NCBI RefSeq assembly: GCF_021347895.1
Contig: NC_067136.1
Span: forward strand, 5,269,066-5,333,065
Source: Acanthochromis polyacanthus
Taxonomy: Eukaryota; Chordata; Actinopteri; Pomacentridae
Reading direction: 5' to 3'
DNA length: 64,000 nt
Shown: piece after piece, positions 1 through 11,010 of the stretch
Numbering within the stretch: position 1 is the stretch's first letter
Layout of the letters: each line of letters begins with the position of its first letter
Position numbers and translations under genes: made by a program
The notes under the pieces: model-generated
The model's database searches: none
What the model saw: the letters and a program-made list of their open reading frames with translations, nothing else
What the model was told of the DNA's origin: nothing

Positions 1-1
1 C

Positions 2-1708
2 AATGACGTGCTGACCAAGGTGAGGACATGTGAACGATGTGTCAAACGTAAGGCTCTACCGGAGAAAGCTGCACCCTTGGTAAACATCCAGACATCTCAC
101 CCGCTTGAGTTGGTGTGTATGGATTTTCTTTCGCTGGAGCCTGACAAAAGCAAGACAAAAGACATACTGGTCATAACAGATCATTTTACAAAATACGCTG
201 TCGCCATACCCACTCCGAACCTAAAAGCAAAAACCGTCGCAAAAGTACTCTGGGAAAACTTTTTCATTCATTATGGAATCCCTCAGAAACTACACAGTGA
301 CCAAGGATCTGATTTTGAATCACGGACAATCAAAGAACTCTGTACACTGGCAGGTATCCACAAAATCAGAACAACTCCGTATCACCCACGTGGCAACCCC
401 GTGGAAAGATTCAACAGGACTCTGCTGGACATGCTCGGGACTCTCGCCGATAAAGAAAAATCACACTGGAAAGACTTCGTCAAACCTCTCGTACACGCTT
501 ATAACTGTACACGAAATGACACAACCGGATACACACCATATGAATTGATGTTTGGTCGCCAACCACGACTCCCAGTCGACCTCGTTTTTGGCCTCCCTGT
601 TTCTCAGCCTGTCCATACTCACTCTGAATACGTCCAGAAGCTGAGGTCACATTTGGAAAAGAGCTACCAGCTTGCTTCGGAAAATGCTGAGAAATCAATG
701 CTCAAAAACAAAACTCGCTTCGACAGAAACGTCACTGCATCTGCTCTGGAAGTAGGAGATCGTGTGCTTGTCCGAAACGTTCGACTGAGAGGGAAGCATA
801 AAATCGCCGACAAATGGGAGCCCAACATCTATGTGGTGATAAAGAAAGCTGGACACTTACCTGTATACACCGTAAGACCCGAACATACCGAAAAACCTGT
901 CAGAACCCTTCACCGTGATCTCCTCCTGCCATGTGGATACCTACCAGCAACGTCACAGCTCCAGCCAGCCTCTGTGAAAAGACCTGCCAAAAAGAACTTA
1001 CCTGAACCTGATCCCGATGAACCACTTTCCGATGACGAATTCCTGCTTACAAACTGGTATGAGCCATGTACCTCTGAACCAGTCCGACTTGTCACTGCAG
1101 TGGACCTTCCAAGGCCACCGCCTGTCCCAGAGCCAGACCTACCTCCTGCGATTCCCAGCCCTGCCACCAGTAGGGAACTTGTTGAACCTGAAACCGAACA
1201 GTCCGAACAACCTGCAATGCAACAAACAGAACCTGAGCCTCAGATGCAGCACGACCAACCTGGTCCTGAACCAGAACATGAAACTGACTCATCTGACGAA
1301 AGTGATTCAGATCCTGATTCAGCTTCAGAGCACTTTTTACCTGTTGCTGGGACGACTTCACCTACTTCTGAGACCTACTCACCTCCTGAATCCGTTCACT
1401 CACCTGTAAATTCAAACGAACCATCCGATCCTGATGTCTCGGTGTCCGAAGATGCACCACCTGCAAGGAGCTCAACTCGAGTACGACGTCCTCCAGAAAG
1501 GCTTCACTATGCTGCGTTTGGAAAGCCCTTACTTAAGAGCATGCAATCTTTTTTCGACGATCTAGGGACCATCATCTCCTTTGCCATCATGGGGAACGAT
1601 GGGAGTCGTACTGGCACCCCTGGTCTGCCATCGTCTGGTTGTCCGCCCAGTACATGTACAGGGACGTACATGAGATCAGGGGGGGACCCTGTAACCCAGG
1701 TCACTTGA
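2..1708 (+). CDS. Ty3/Gypsy pol: integrase, 3' part (left-truncated by window)
   Basis: The frame is open from the left edge, so only the C-terminal part of pol is present (about 568 codons). A Cys pair (CERC) near the start is the end of the integrase zinc-binding domain. The core follows with its catalytic triad in context: Asp in CMDFLSLE, Asp in HSDQGSDF, Glu in GNPVERFNRT. A GPY/F-like module (VGDRVLVRNV to LHRDLLLPCGY) comes next, then a long Pro/Glu/Asp/Ser-rich tail of over 200 residues. This is the order of vertebrate Ty3/Gypsy integrases, which insert retrotransposon cDNA in the nucleus. No stop or frameshift interrupts the visible part. Protease and reverse transcriptase would lie left of the window. 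Confidence 0.9.
   Translation, partial: NDVLTKVRTCERCVKRKALPEKAAPLVNIQTSHPLELVCMDFLSLEPDKSKTKDILVITDHFTKYAVAIPTPNLKAKTVAKVLWENFFIHYGIPQKLHSDQGSDFESRTIKELCTLAGIHKIRTTPYHPRGNPVERFNRTLLDMLGTLADKEKSHWKDFVKPLVHAYNCTRNDTTGYTPYELMFGRQPRLPVDLVFGLPVSQPVHTHSEYVQKLRSHLEKSYQLASENAEKSMLKNKTRFDRNVTASALEVGDRVLVRNVRLRGKHKIADKWEPNIYVVIKKAGHLPVYTVRPEHTEKPVRTLHRDLLLPCGYLPATSQLQPASVKRPAKKNLPEPDPDEPLSDDEFLLTNWYEPCTSEPVRLVTAVDLPRPPPVPEPDLPPAIPSPATSRELVEPETEQSEQPAMQQTEPEPQMQHDQPGPEPEHETDSSDESDSDPDSASEHFLPVAGTTSPTSETYSPPESVHSPVNSNEPSDPDVSVSEDAPPARSSTRVRRPPERLHYAAFGKPLLKSMQSFFDDLGTIISFAIMGNDGSRTGTPGLPSSGCPPSTCTGTYMRSGGDPVTQVT
1668..1690 (+). promoter_or_regulatory. Candidate polypurine tract of the Gypsy element
   Basis: A purine run (GAGATCAGGGGGGGA) sits just before the pol stop. 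LTR elements prime plus-strand DNA from such a tract immediately upstream of the 3' LTR, so the LTR may begin near TGTAACCC at about 1689. The assignment rests on position and composition only. Confidence 0.45.
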
Positions 1709-2860
1709 ACGCCCCATAATTCCTCCCCACACCTGAACTGTGTGGCACTAATCACAGCTCCGGGCCTCCTGCACTGTGATTGGCTCAGACCCTGACTAGC
1801 CAAAAAAAACAAGATGGCTGCGCCCACTGCCAGTCCTGCACTCCGGCTGTGACTGTGTTCGCTTCTGTTACTCACTTTCAAATCATCATTGCTCTCCCAA
1901 ATTTGGACATTTGTGCCAAACCCTCCATAACTCTACGGTAAGGTGCTTGAAAATTGTATAGTCGTGTCGCTAACACTTAAGCCGCGGCACTCATGTCTGG
2001 CACGTCTTGTTTTCATGCTAATAGAGAACCGGCAGCACCCCGGCTTCAAACTCCTCCATCCTCCGCTACACACCTCTCAGAATCAATGGTGAGTCAAACT
2101 AATATGTACTGACATAGGTCCTATGTTCAATATTACGTATTATTCATTAGATCCCGTGATTTTATGTGTTTTTGCCACTTCCGGGTTGTCGCCGGACTAT
2201 TTTCGTCTGCTTTCTTGTCTGTGTTTGGGCTCCTGATTTCTCGTCAGATGCCCAAACATGGCTGAAATGACTCTTGTGTTTAGGGTACAACTAGTACTAT
2301 GTCATATATTGGCTGTTTGCTGATACCTCTGTTTGTTTTGTAATTAATTGTTGATAAAGCCATGCTAATAGCAATGCTAAGCTAGCGGTCCATGAACAGT
2401 AATGGGGTTAGGCTATTAGTACTAATAATGACCTTTACACTGAACCTATTGTTTTATTTAAATGTTGCGCAACTGTAAATGTTTATTCGTTCATTTGATT
2501 GATTGGAAAAAATGTGAATGATGTGTTAATCTACTGATGAAATAAGAAATGGGATGGAATAAGAATTTAATCTGTTAACAGAAGACAATGTTAGTAACTG
2601 AGAAACTTATTGGTTTTCTCCTATGACCTCTTTCCAGGTCAGGTTTTTTTCCCCCGTCCCACATCACGTCTACTGAATGGGACCAGATTCCTCTACTGAG
2701 GTGGCGAGCTGAAGCCTGGTAGAATCAAATATTTTTTTTTTATTTACCCACTTCTCCGGATTGTGGATTATTATAAACTGAACCGTGAACTCAAGTCAAG
2801 GATCGTGATAAAGCAGATTGTGCGCTCAAACCAAACTTAAAAAAGAAGTGTCATCTTATA
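1689..2860 (+). mobile_element. Probable 3' LTR and downstream sequence of the Gypsy element
   Basis: Non-coding sequence following pol. It probably starts with the 3' LTR, but no second LTR is in the window, so the right boundary cannot be fixed. No host gene is visible in this stretch. Confidence 0.4.
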
Positions 2861-3130
2861 ATTGATGCAAGGTTTTTTTTCTTTTTTTCCCTTTGTTTGT
2901 TGTCCTCTGTTGAATGATTTGTCTCTGAGATATTGTTCATTTTATTTTCAATTATTCTTACAATATAATTCACTTAAACTTAATTTCTGTCTCCTCTGGT
3001 CTTCATTCACCTCCAAGCTCCTACATGAACCCGGTTTCCTTTGTTGTCAGATCCATCCCATTGCATACTACTAGTCCTAACGTTTATTTATTTCTCGACC
3101 CTTTTACTGCCCCAGTGATAAGCGTTACAT
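2861..3130. other. No recognised feature
   Basis: AT-rich sequence with T runs. No supported coding or repeat feature. Confidence 0.5.
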
Positions 3131-3372
3131 TAGCACAAAGACTGAAAGCAGAAGAAAAGTGATAGCATAGCTTAGCAAAAAGACTGGAAGCAGTGGGAAA
3201 GTGTTAGCATAGCTTAGCACAGAGACTGGGAGCAGAGGGAAACTGTTAGCATAGCTTAGCACAGAGACTGGGAGCAGAGGGAAAATGTTAGCATAGCTTA
3301 GCACAAAAACTGGCAGCAGAGGGAAAGTGTTAGCATAGCTTAGCACAAAAACTGGAAGCAGAGAGAAAGTGA
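3131..3372. repeat. 42-bp tandem repeat, about 5-6 copies
   Basis: The unit contains TTAGCATAGCTTAGCAC followed by a variable AGACTGGGAGCAGAGGGAAA segment. Copies differ by a few bases each. The long open frames across it only reflect the unit length being a multiple of three. Confidence 0.9.
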
Positions 3373-3476
3373 CTGTGTCTGTGACAGCTCAGAAAAAGCA
3401 GCTTCAGAGATTTAGAGTGTCTCAACCTTCAAACGTTTACAGATGTTCAACAGATGTTCAGATCTACAACATTTTA

Positions 3477-3502
3477 ACACACACACACACACACACACAC
3501 AC
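3477..3502. repeat. (CA)n microsatellite
   Basis: Uninterrupted CA dinucleotides. Confidence 0.95.
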
Positions 3503-3544
3503 TTCTATCTTAGTGAGGACATCCATAAGCGTAATGCATTTCCT

Positions 3545-4900
3545 AGCCCTCTAAGCTTCAGTCAATTTCCGCCTGAAATTTCTACTGAAGATGTACGGAA
3601 AGTAAATTGAATGCTGTTCTTGAAGTGTTTGGAGTACATGCATGGTTGGGGTCTCCTTTGAAAGCTGACAACCTGAATTTTCACTCAGTGCAGTCAGAAT
3701 TACTCTAGGTGCTACTGGCACAGAGTTATTTATGTTGGAACACACTGAATTAGGATGAATTTTATTCTCGCCGAAATTTTTTCCCTAATAAAACACCTGA
3801 AAATTAGTGTGGCAGCACTGTGACAGCTTGAAACACAAAAAGGCAAGAGCCTGGGGTCTTACATAGTTCAGGACAAAATTTCAGAGCAATACTATAAGAA
3901 ATGAGTGTTTCACACATATTTTTGTACTAATATGCCCCGGCGCTGTCAATTTTGGACACCCTCTGTACATCCTCTGCACTCCCTGGGCAAAAATGGTTTA
4001 TGTTCGTTTTTCAGCCCTTTTTCATATTACTTTCACTCCAAAAACTCATAAAGAAGTCAAAAACAGCACTTCAGAGCGGCTCCAGTGTGAATCAGAGAGA
4101 CTGGGAGACAGAGACAGAGAGGCTGCAGCTGCGCTGCTCTGGAGCCGATGTGTGAAGAGTCACAGAACCCTGCTGGCAGAGGCTCTATTTATATCCTGCC
4201 ATTCGGCAGCTCATTGGCTATCGGCCCTGTCAGTCAAACGTTTCCTCTGACGTGATTTGCTCAGAATTTACTGATGAAGTTAGGTAGATCCAGATCGGTC
4301 AGTCTCGGCTACGGTTGGCCGTTTAGGGCTCGTAGGCAGGCCAGAGTCACTTGATTGGTTGAAACGCGGTGTAAACAGGAAGGAAAGACTTCAGTCGCCA
4401 TTTTGAGTCCAAGAGCACATGGATATCTACAAGCTGAATAAAATTATGAGCATAAATTCAGTGATTATGAAACGCACGTGTGCACACACGGAGCTGAGCT
4501 ATTTGTGGATTATTTACTTATTTCTAGACATGCTTTGGACAAAATATTATACTTGCTAGTATTGTCTGGATGCCTAAGCTTGGATTCTGGCTGGTTTTTG
4601 TTGATTATTTTCATCGTTGACCCGTAAAAGACCATCCAAAGGTGAGTTATGCCCTTTGTGTCCCTTTAAATTTTTGTTGTTTGTTGGAGAAATGTGTTTA
4701 TATTACCCGCTGTGGTAATCACATCTGAAAATGGTTTATACCGGCAGATTCATGAGAATCTAAGCTTTCTATGGGTGTATAGTGTTTGAATCATCGCTTT
4801 GGCAGTATCGTTCTATTTCGAAAAATGCTTATGCAGATATCAAAACGGCCCGCCAGTGGGCCGGTGTACTTTAACGGCCTTATCCTAACCTTAACTGTCA
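3545..4900. mobile_element. Unclassified repeat-like block, partly homologous to the 567-bp MITE at 48158-50356
   Basis: No coding frame with recognisable content. Around 4706-4800 the sequence (CCCGCTGTGGTAATCACA, then GGTTTATACCGGC, ATTCATGA, ATCTAAGCT) matches the interior of the three MITE copies in the cyclase gene with scattered differences. This suggests an older or longer relative of the same transposon family. Boundaries are not defined and the family name is unknown. Confidence 0.45.
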
Positions 4901-5099
4901 CAACTGATTGCCTAAACTTAATCCTTACCCTAACCCTAACCAAACCTCAATTCATACCTGTTCTCTAAAAACAAGTCTTCACCCTCAAACATGGCTGTTT
5001 CAAAGTGAGGACCGGCCAAGAATGTCCTCACTTTGTAAAAATGTCCTCACTTTGATAGTTAAATGCAGAAAATGGTCCTCACAATGTAGCAAGTACAAG

Positions 5100-5136
<37 letters not shown>

Positions 5137-5150
5137 CACACACACACATG
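5100..5150. repeat. (CA)n microsatellite
   Basis: CA run with one GAA interruption, directly abutting the dispersed repeat that follows. Confidence 0.95.
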
Positions 5151-5405
5151 TCTGGTTCTTATATCCCCGTGGGGACATACCATTGACTCCCATTCATATC
5201 TAAACCCTAACCCTAACCTTAACCCAGACCAAAACAATGTCTAACCCTAAAGAAACGTTTTTGCACTTTTACTTTTTTCAGTAACAACAACATGACCAAG
5301 AAAACACTGTTTAAACTTGTGGGGCCAGAAAGATGTCCCCAAAAATGACATTTGTTTGGATATTCCTATCGCTGTGGGGACATTAGGTCCCCACAACCCC
5401 TATAA
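5147..5405 (+). repeat. Dispersed repeat A, copy 1
   Basis: Contains TGTCTGGTTCTTATATCCCC, CATTGACTCCCATTCATATC, telomere-like CTAACCCTAACC and GTGGGGAC motifs. A second copy lies at 7943-8165 in the same orientation. Each copy has a CA microsatellite on its left side. It has the look of a common non-coding fish repeat; family not assigned. Confidence 0.75.
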
Positions 5406-6580
5406 TTACACGTCCACACACACACATACACACACTCTAACATGATAAACCAGTTCCACATACTTGTATTGGAATGTGTGTTCCTGTCCTTCTGTCGGTG
5501 TGAGGACTGAAACGTCACACATCCTGCTTCCTGTCTGACCCAGCCAATAAGAGGAGCTGGACTGAGCCATGACCTCAGAAACGTTGACGGAACGTTCCAG
5601 GAACGCTGGACCTGAAATACCAGAAAGGAAACCTGGATAGTAGACTTGTAAAACATAAAAACCTGGATAGAAACACAGCAAAACATTCATAATCCACATA
5701 TTAGTCACACTCAAAAGTCAAACACAGAAATACTGATATGATAAAGACTCAGTAATCTGCGTATCAGTACAATGAAATGACAAAAAGCAGGATATGAAAC
5801 ACAAAAGAAAGTCAAAAACGTGGACACTTGGGCACCAAACTATCAAAAACTCAACATTACAGTACCAACACATCAAAACATCACAATAAAACCTGGATAT
5901 TAGTGGATGAAAGATCTAAAAACATGGATCATGGACAGAACACAGAAGCTTCACAGTGAATCTGAAAGAACTTTTTCTGATAATACTGGAGTCCTAAACC
6001 CAGAAAAGTGGAGCTGATCCAGAAGAACCCAGAGAAGTGGCTCTGATCCAGAAGAATCCAGAGAAGTGGAGCTGATCCAGAAGAATCCAGAGAAGGGGAT
6101 CTGATCTGCTGTTCACAGATAAACCACGGCAGAAGCTTTAAATCAGAGTGTCTGAACCAAACCTCCAGGATGCTGATGAATCTTCCAGTTGCTGCTCCAC
6201 TAAACACTGATGAACATGAACCCTGCATGCAGATGTGTTCTAGATGTTGGGGCTGAGCAGTAGCAGCTACAGTACTGAAGTTCTGACAGCAGCAATCAGT
6301 TGGTAGCGGTTCTGTGGACCAGAACCAGCAGAACGTCTCCAGAGTGTCACATTCAGATCCACAGTGTGGTTTTATAAACATCAGAACACTTCAGGAGGAG
6401 GTGAGGCCATCAGCTGGAGACCAGAGAACAGACACACAGTTAGTGGATGGAAAGGTGAGATCGACCTGTATGGAGAGGAGCCCAGTGCATCATGGGAATC
6501 TACAGCAGGAGAACTAAGGAACAGATCTTCTGATCCTGAGGAGCTCTAACTATCAGCTCAGAGGAACGTTCTAGTCCTGA
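5406..6580. other. Intergenic, no gene; short 29-bp tandem at 5997-6105
   Basis: No supported coding region. About four copies of a 29-bp unit (GATCCAGAAGAATCCAGAGA...) occur near 5997-6105. Confidence 0.6.
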
Positions 6581-6584
6581 TCTT

Positions 6585-7705
6585 AGAGAGGCTGTCTGCC
6601 TCCAGAACCCAAACTGGGAGCTGGTTCCACCACAGAGGAGCTGATAACTGAAGATTCTGCTTCTGGAACCTCTGGAAACAGCAGGAAAGCTGCAGTCTGA
6701 GAAGTCCAGGTTCTGATAGGATCATCTGGACCAATCAGGTTTTTCAGTTACGATGGAGCTGCTCATTAAGAGTTTAGATGTTAGAAGAAGGATTTTAGAT
6801 TCTATCCTGGATTTTACAGGGAACCATGAAGAGAAGCTAACAGGACAACTCTGATCTCTGTTCCTGGTTCCTGTCAGAACTCTGGCTGGAGGTTTCTAGG
6901 AGAATTATTGGGACCCCCTGCTCATCAGGAACCACAGTAGTCCAGCCTAGAAGTTCTAAATGCATGGACTAGTTCCTCAGCATCACTCTGAGATGTTCCA
7001 GATGTTCCTGATTTTACTACATTAGATGGTAGAAAGCCGCCCTACAGATTGGTTTATATGTTGAAGGACAGATCCTGGTCAGAGAGAACTCCAAGGTTCT
7101 CTACAGGAGAAATGGAGGCAGCGCCATCTAGAGGAACTATCTGGTTAGATGGAAAGTTTCAAACACAAGAACCTCAGTTTGTGTGGATTTAAATGGAGAA
7201 GGTTCCAGGTCATCCAGACCATTATGTCCTTCAGACATGTTGGAGTTCCACCAGCTGATTGGTTCCATCTGGTTCCATAGATCAATAGAACTGGGTTACG
7301 TCTGCCTAACAACAGACATTTGTGGGGTTTCTACATTTAAACTGAGTATGTACTAAATAAATAATACTGGTTCTAACACAGAACCCTGAGGAACTCCAGA
7401 ATGAACTCTGGTGGAAGAATCATCATTAACGTGAACAAACTTGAATCTGTCTGATTAATATGATTTAAACCAGTTTAGTTCCTTTAATCACAGTAACATG
7501 TTCCAGTCTCTGGAATAAGATGTGATCACCTGTATCAAAAGCAGCACTGAGATCCAGTAGAACCAGGATAGAAACCAATGAGATCCAGTAGAATGGGTAT
7601 AGAAACCAGTGAGATCCAGTAGAACGGGTATAGAAACCAGTGAGATCCAGTAGAACGGGTATAGAAACCAGTGAGGTCCAGTAGAACGGGTATAGAATCC
7701 ATATT
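6585..7705 (-). pseudogene. Degraded L2-clade LINE fragment
   Basis: Read on the minus strand, this segment parallels the better L2 copy at 36508-40430: the CTCCAGAACCCAAACTGGGAG segment (6601) and the reverse-transcriptase motif [11 protein letters not shown] (near 7560) occur in the same order. Many substitutions and gaps destroy the frame. It is an old, 5'-truncated copy. Confidence 0.75.
7540..7700. repeat. 31-bp tandem repeat grown from LINE sequence
   Basis: Four to five copies of a unit containing AGATCCAGTAGAACGGGTAT. The unit corresponds to the LINE segment that encodes [12 protein letters not shown]. Confidence 0.8.
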
Positions 7706-7829
7706 AACACATTAAAGGTGTAAATGTGTGTTTGTGCTTTTATGTGTTGAATCTACACAAGCTGACAGTGAACACATCATCTCAGACCAGTGATGCCTTC
7801 AAAGTTCTATCAGGAGTCCAGAACAATCT

Positions 7830-8165
<336 letters not shown>

Positions 8166-8182
8166 CCGAGATAGATAAACAT

Positions 8183-8241
<59 letters not shown>
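8183..8241. repeat. (CA)n microsatellite
   Basis: Pure CA run. Confidence 0.95.
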
Positions 8242-8242
<1 letters not shown>

Positions 8243-8334
8243 TCACAGCCTGCAGTGAGTGAGATCAGAGTTCATTAAGTTACAACCTTTTAAAGTCTGA
8301 AAACAAGATCCTGTTACTGTCATTGAGTGTATTA

Positions 8335-8346
8335 TTGTGTGTGTAT

Positions 8347-8400
<54 letters not shown>

Positions 8401-8412
8401 TGTGTGTGTTGT
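8335..8412. repeat. (GT)n microsatellite
   Basis: GT run with a short interruption near its right end. Confidence 0.95.
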
Positions 8413-8639
8413 TGTGTGTTCCCTGAAGAGTCCAGTTTCAGTTCTTCTGACATTAAATCCTTCTTCAGTGAAACTGGGACACAGCAGAGATCCAAGATGG
8501 CTGCCTGGGAGAAACCAGATAAAAGAGCTGGAGTCAGTGATCAGAGAACGTAGAACGTAGAATGTAGAATGTAGATGTTCTGTTAGTCACTGTCACAGTG
8601 TCATTCCACCACTTACCCTGAAAGAACCACACACCTATC

Positions 8640-9800
8640 CAGCTGGGTTCCAGGTGTTCTGCAGCGGAACACGAAACAGAAGCTTCCGGTAGTTCCACAG
8701 GTTTCTGTGAGGCTTTGAAAGAGTTTGTAGCTGTTGGTGGGTTCTGGAAGATTTGGAAGTTCTTGAAGAGTAACTACTGAGGCTCCAGGTTCCTAGGGTA
8801 GTTGGCATAAGGTTGTTGTGGTTCACCGGCAAGGTTCCAAGGGTTGTGGATGTTTCAAGAGGTTTGAAAGTTCTTACGGACATTCTAAGAGTCGTTGGGT
8901 GATGTTCCAAACATCTCAGCAACACTACAGGAGATCTGAATGTGAATTTGACTCATTGTTGAGGTTCTATGTTTGTAATAGTTGTTGGTGATGTTCCAGG
9001 AGGTTTTTAGAAACTTTTCGGTGTGCCTCTAGAACCTTTGATAGTTGTTGGTGAGAGTTGGTCCAGAGTTTTAGAGGTTTGTATAGGGGTTCTAAGAGCT
9101 GCTGATGAGGTTCCTGTGGTTCACTGGTGAAGCTTCCAGGGTTCTGCATGTTCTAATGGAAGTTCTAAGGGTCACTGGAGAAGTTTCAGAAGATTATTGA
9201 GGTTTTTCTTGAGTGAGTGTTGAGGTTCCAGGAATTTCTTGAAGAGGTTCTGTGTGTTGCATGAGGATCCTGGTGATTCAAAGGGTCTTCAGAAGGTTCT
9301 AAAAGGAGTTTGTGGAGTTCTGGAATTCCACTGAGTTGATGGTGATGCTCAGGAATTTTAGATGTTTTTGAAATGGTTCTCAGAAGTTCACAAGTGAGGT
9401 TCTAACTGAGAAATTGGATGTTCTTATGGAGGTTCTGAGGCTTGAAAGACATTCAAGATATGAAGGGTTCTTTGAGTCATGAAGCTGCATGGGAAGGATC
9501 TGTGAGGTTCCTCAGAAGGTTTTCAGAGATGTTGTGGATCATCCAGCAGCTCAGCACGTTCCCGAGGAAGTTCTTTCTGTCAGTAGTGAAGTTCCTGAAG
9601 TATGTAAATTTCTTCAGAAGATCTGAAGAGCGAGGTTCTGGGATTCCTGAGGTGCTGAGGTTGTTAAGGAGGTTCTATGGGGAAAGTAGTGAAACTGAAA
9701 TGTTCTTCAAGTTCTTTTAGTGTTTCCTGGAGTTTCAAAGGGTCTTCAGAGGAATCAATGCTTATGGTTTAGATTTCTGAGAGTTCAGGGAGTTTCTGGT
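8640..9800. repeat. Degenerate GAGGTTCT-type repeat tract
   Basis: Loosely repeated words such as GAGGTTCTAAGG and GGTTCCAGG recur without a fixed period. Open frames here have no protein-family features and I treat them as chance. Confidence 0.5.
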
Positions 9801-9829
9801 GAAACTTAAAGACTTGAAGAACTCTAAAC

Positions 9830-10243
9830 CAGGGATGTCAAACTCATTCCACAAAGGGTCGGTGTGGCTGCAGGTCTTTGTTCCAACTAAGCAGCATCAC
9901 ACCAGACCTGACTCATTTAATCAACCAATCTCAGTCTGCAGACAGGTGATTGGTCAGACTGTGTGCTGTAGATATGGTGGAACTAAATGCTGTAGCCTAG
10001 AGAAGTGGTTCTCAACCCTGTTCCTCAGGACCCCATGTCCTGCATGTTTTAGATGCTTCCCTGCTCCAACACACCTGACTCAAATGATCAGCTCGTCATC
10101 AGGCTTCTGCAGAGGCTTGATGACGAGCTGATCATTTGAATCAGGTGTGTTGGAGCAGGGAAGCATCTAAAACATGCAGGACATGGGGTCCTGAGGAACA
10201 GGGTTGAGAACCACTGGCCTGTGGAATGAGTTTGACATCCCTG
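9830..10243. mobile_element. hAT-type MITE with a second foldback element inside
   Basis: The outer ends are inverted repeats: CAGGGATGTCAAACTCATTC at 9830 and its complement ending CCCTG at 10243. Flanks CTCTAAAC (9822-9829) and CTCTAAAG (10244-10251) look like an 8-bp target duplication with one change. Inside, 10011-10215 is a second near-perfect foldback (see the separate entry). There is no transposase. CAG...CTG ends and 8-bp duplications are typical of hAT elements. Confidence 0.85.
10011..10215. mobile_element. Near-perfect palindromic foldback MITE (about 100-bp arms)
   Basis: AGTGGTTCTCAACCCTGTTC at the left pairs with GAACAGGGTTGAGAACCACT at the right. The complementarity continues inward to a short loop near 10110-10118. 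Termini of the TGGTTCTCAACC type are typical of hAT MITEs. It is nested in the element at 9830-10243. Confidence 0.85.
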
Positions 10244-10514
10244 CTCTAAAGGGTTCTAAAGTTGATTCTAAGGGTAACGACTGAACATCCAGGGGTTCCT
10301 GCTACTCCTCCGGAGGTTCTGAGCCCTCCATGACACTCCAGCAGCTGTATGGTTTGTTCCAGAACCAGATGTCTGAGACGTTCTGTCAGAACCTCATGGA
10401 GCTCCAGTTTCAGACGTTCCACATAGGATCCAGAGGAGCTCCGGGAGTTTCCAGGGTTCTCTGGTATGTTGTAGGTCAGGAGGTCCGTCAGGGAATGGAA
10501 AGTCTGAGCAGGGA

Positions 10515-10516
<2 letters not shown>

Positions 10517-10576
<60 letters not shown>

Positions 10577-11010
10577 ACACACGCTAACATATGCTAACAC
10601 AAAGCTAACGCACGCTAACACACACACACACACACACGCTAAAACAGACACACACACACACACTGACACATGCTAACACACACACACACACACACACCTA
10701 CACACACACACACACACACTGACACATGCTAACATATGCTAACACAAAAGCTAACGCACGCTAACACACACACACACACACACTAACACATGCTAACACA
10801 CACACACACACACACTAACACATGCTAACACACACACACACACACACTGACACACGCTAACACACACACACTAACACATGCTAACACACACACACACACA
10901 CACACACTGACACACGCTAACACACACACACACCTACACACACTGACACACGCTAACACACACACACACACACACCTACACACACACACTGACACACGCT
11001 AACACATGCA
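10517..11010. repeat. (CA)n mosaic with GCTAACACA interruptions
   Basis: A long pure CA run (to about 10574) followed by CA blocks separated by GCTAACACATGCTAAC-type spacers. The spacers and runs themselves form a higher-order repeat. Confidence 0.9.

Noticed and set aside
9442..10131. Frames of about 90-110 codons in the GAGGTTCT tract and MITE
   Set aside because: No domain, no splice context, and they overlap repeat sequence.
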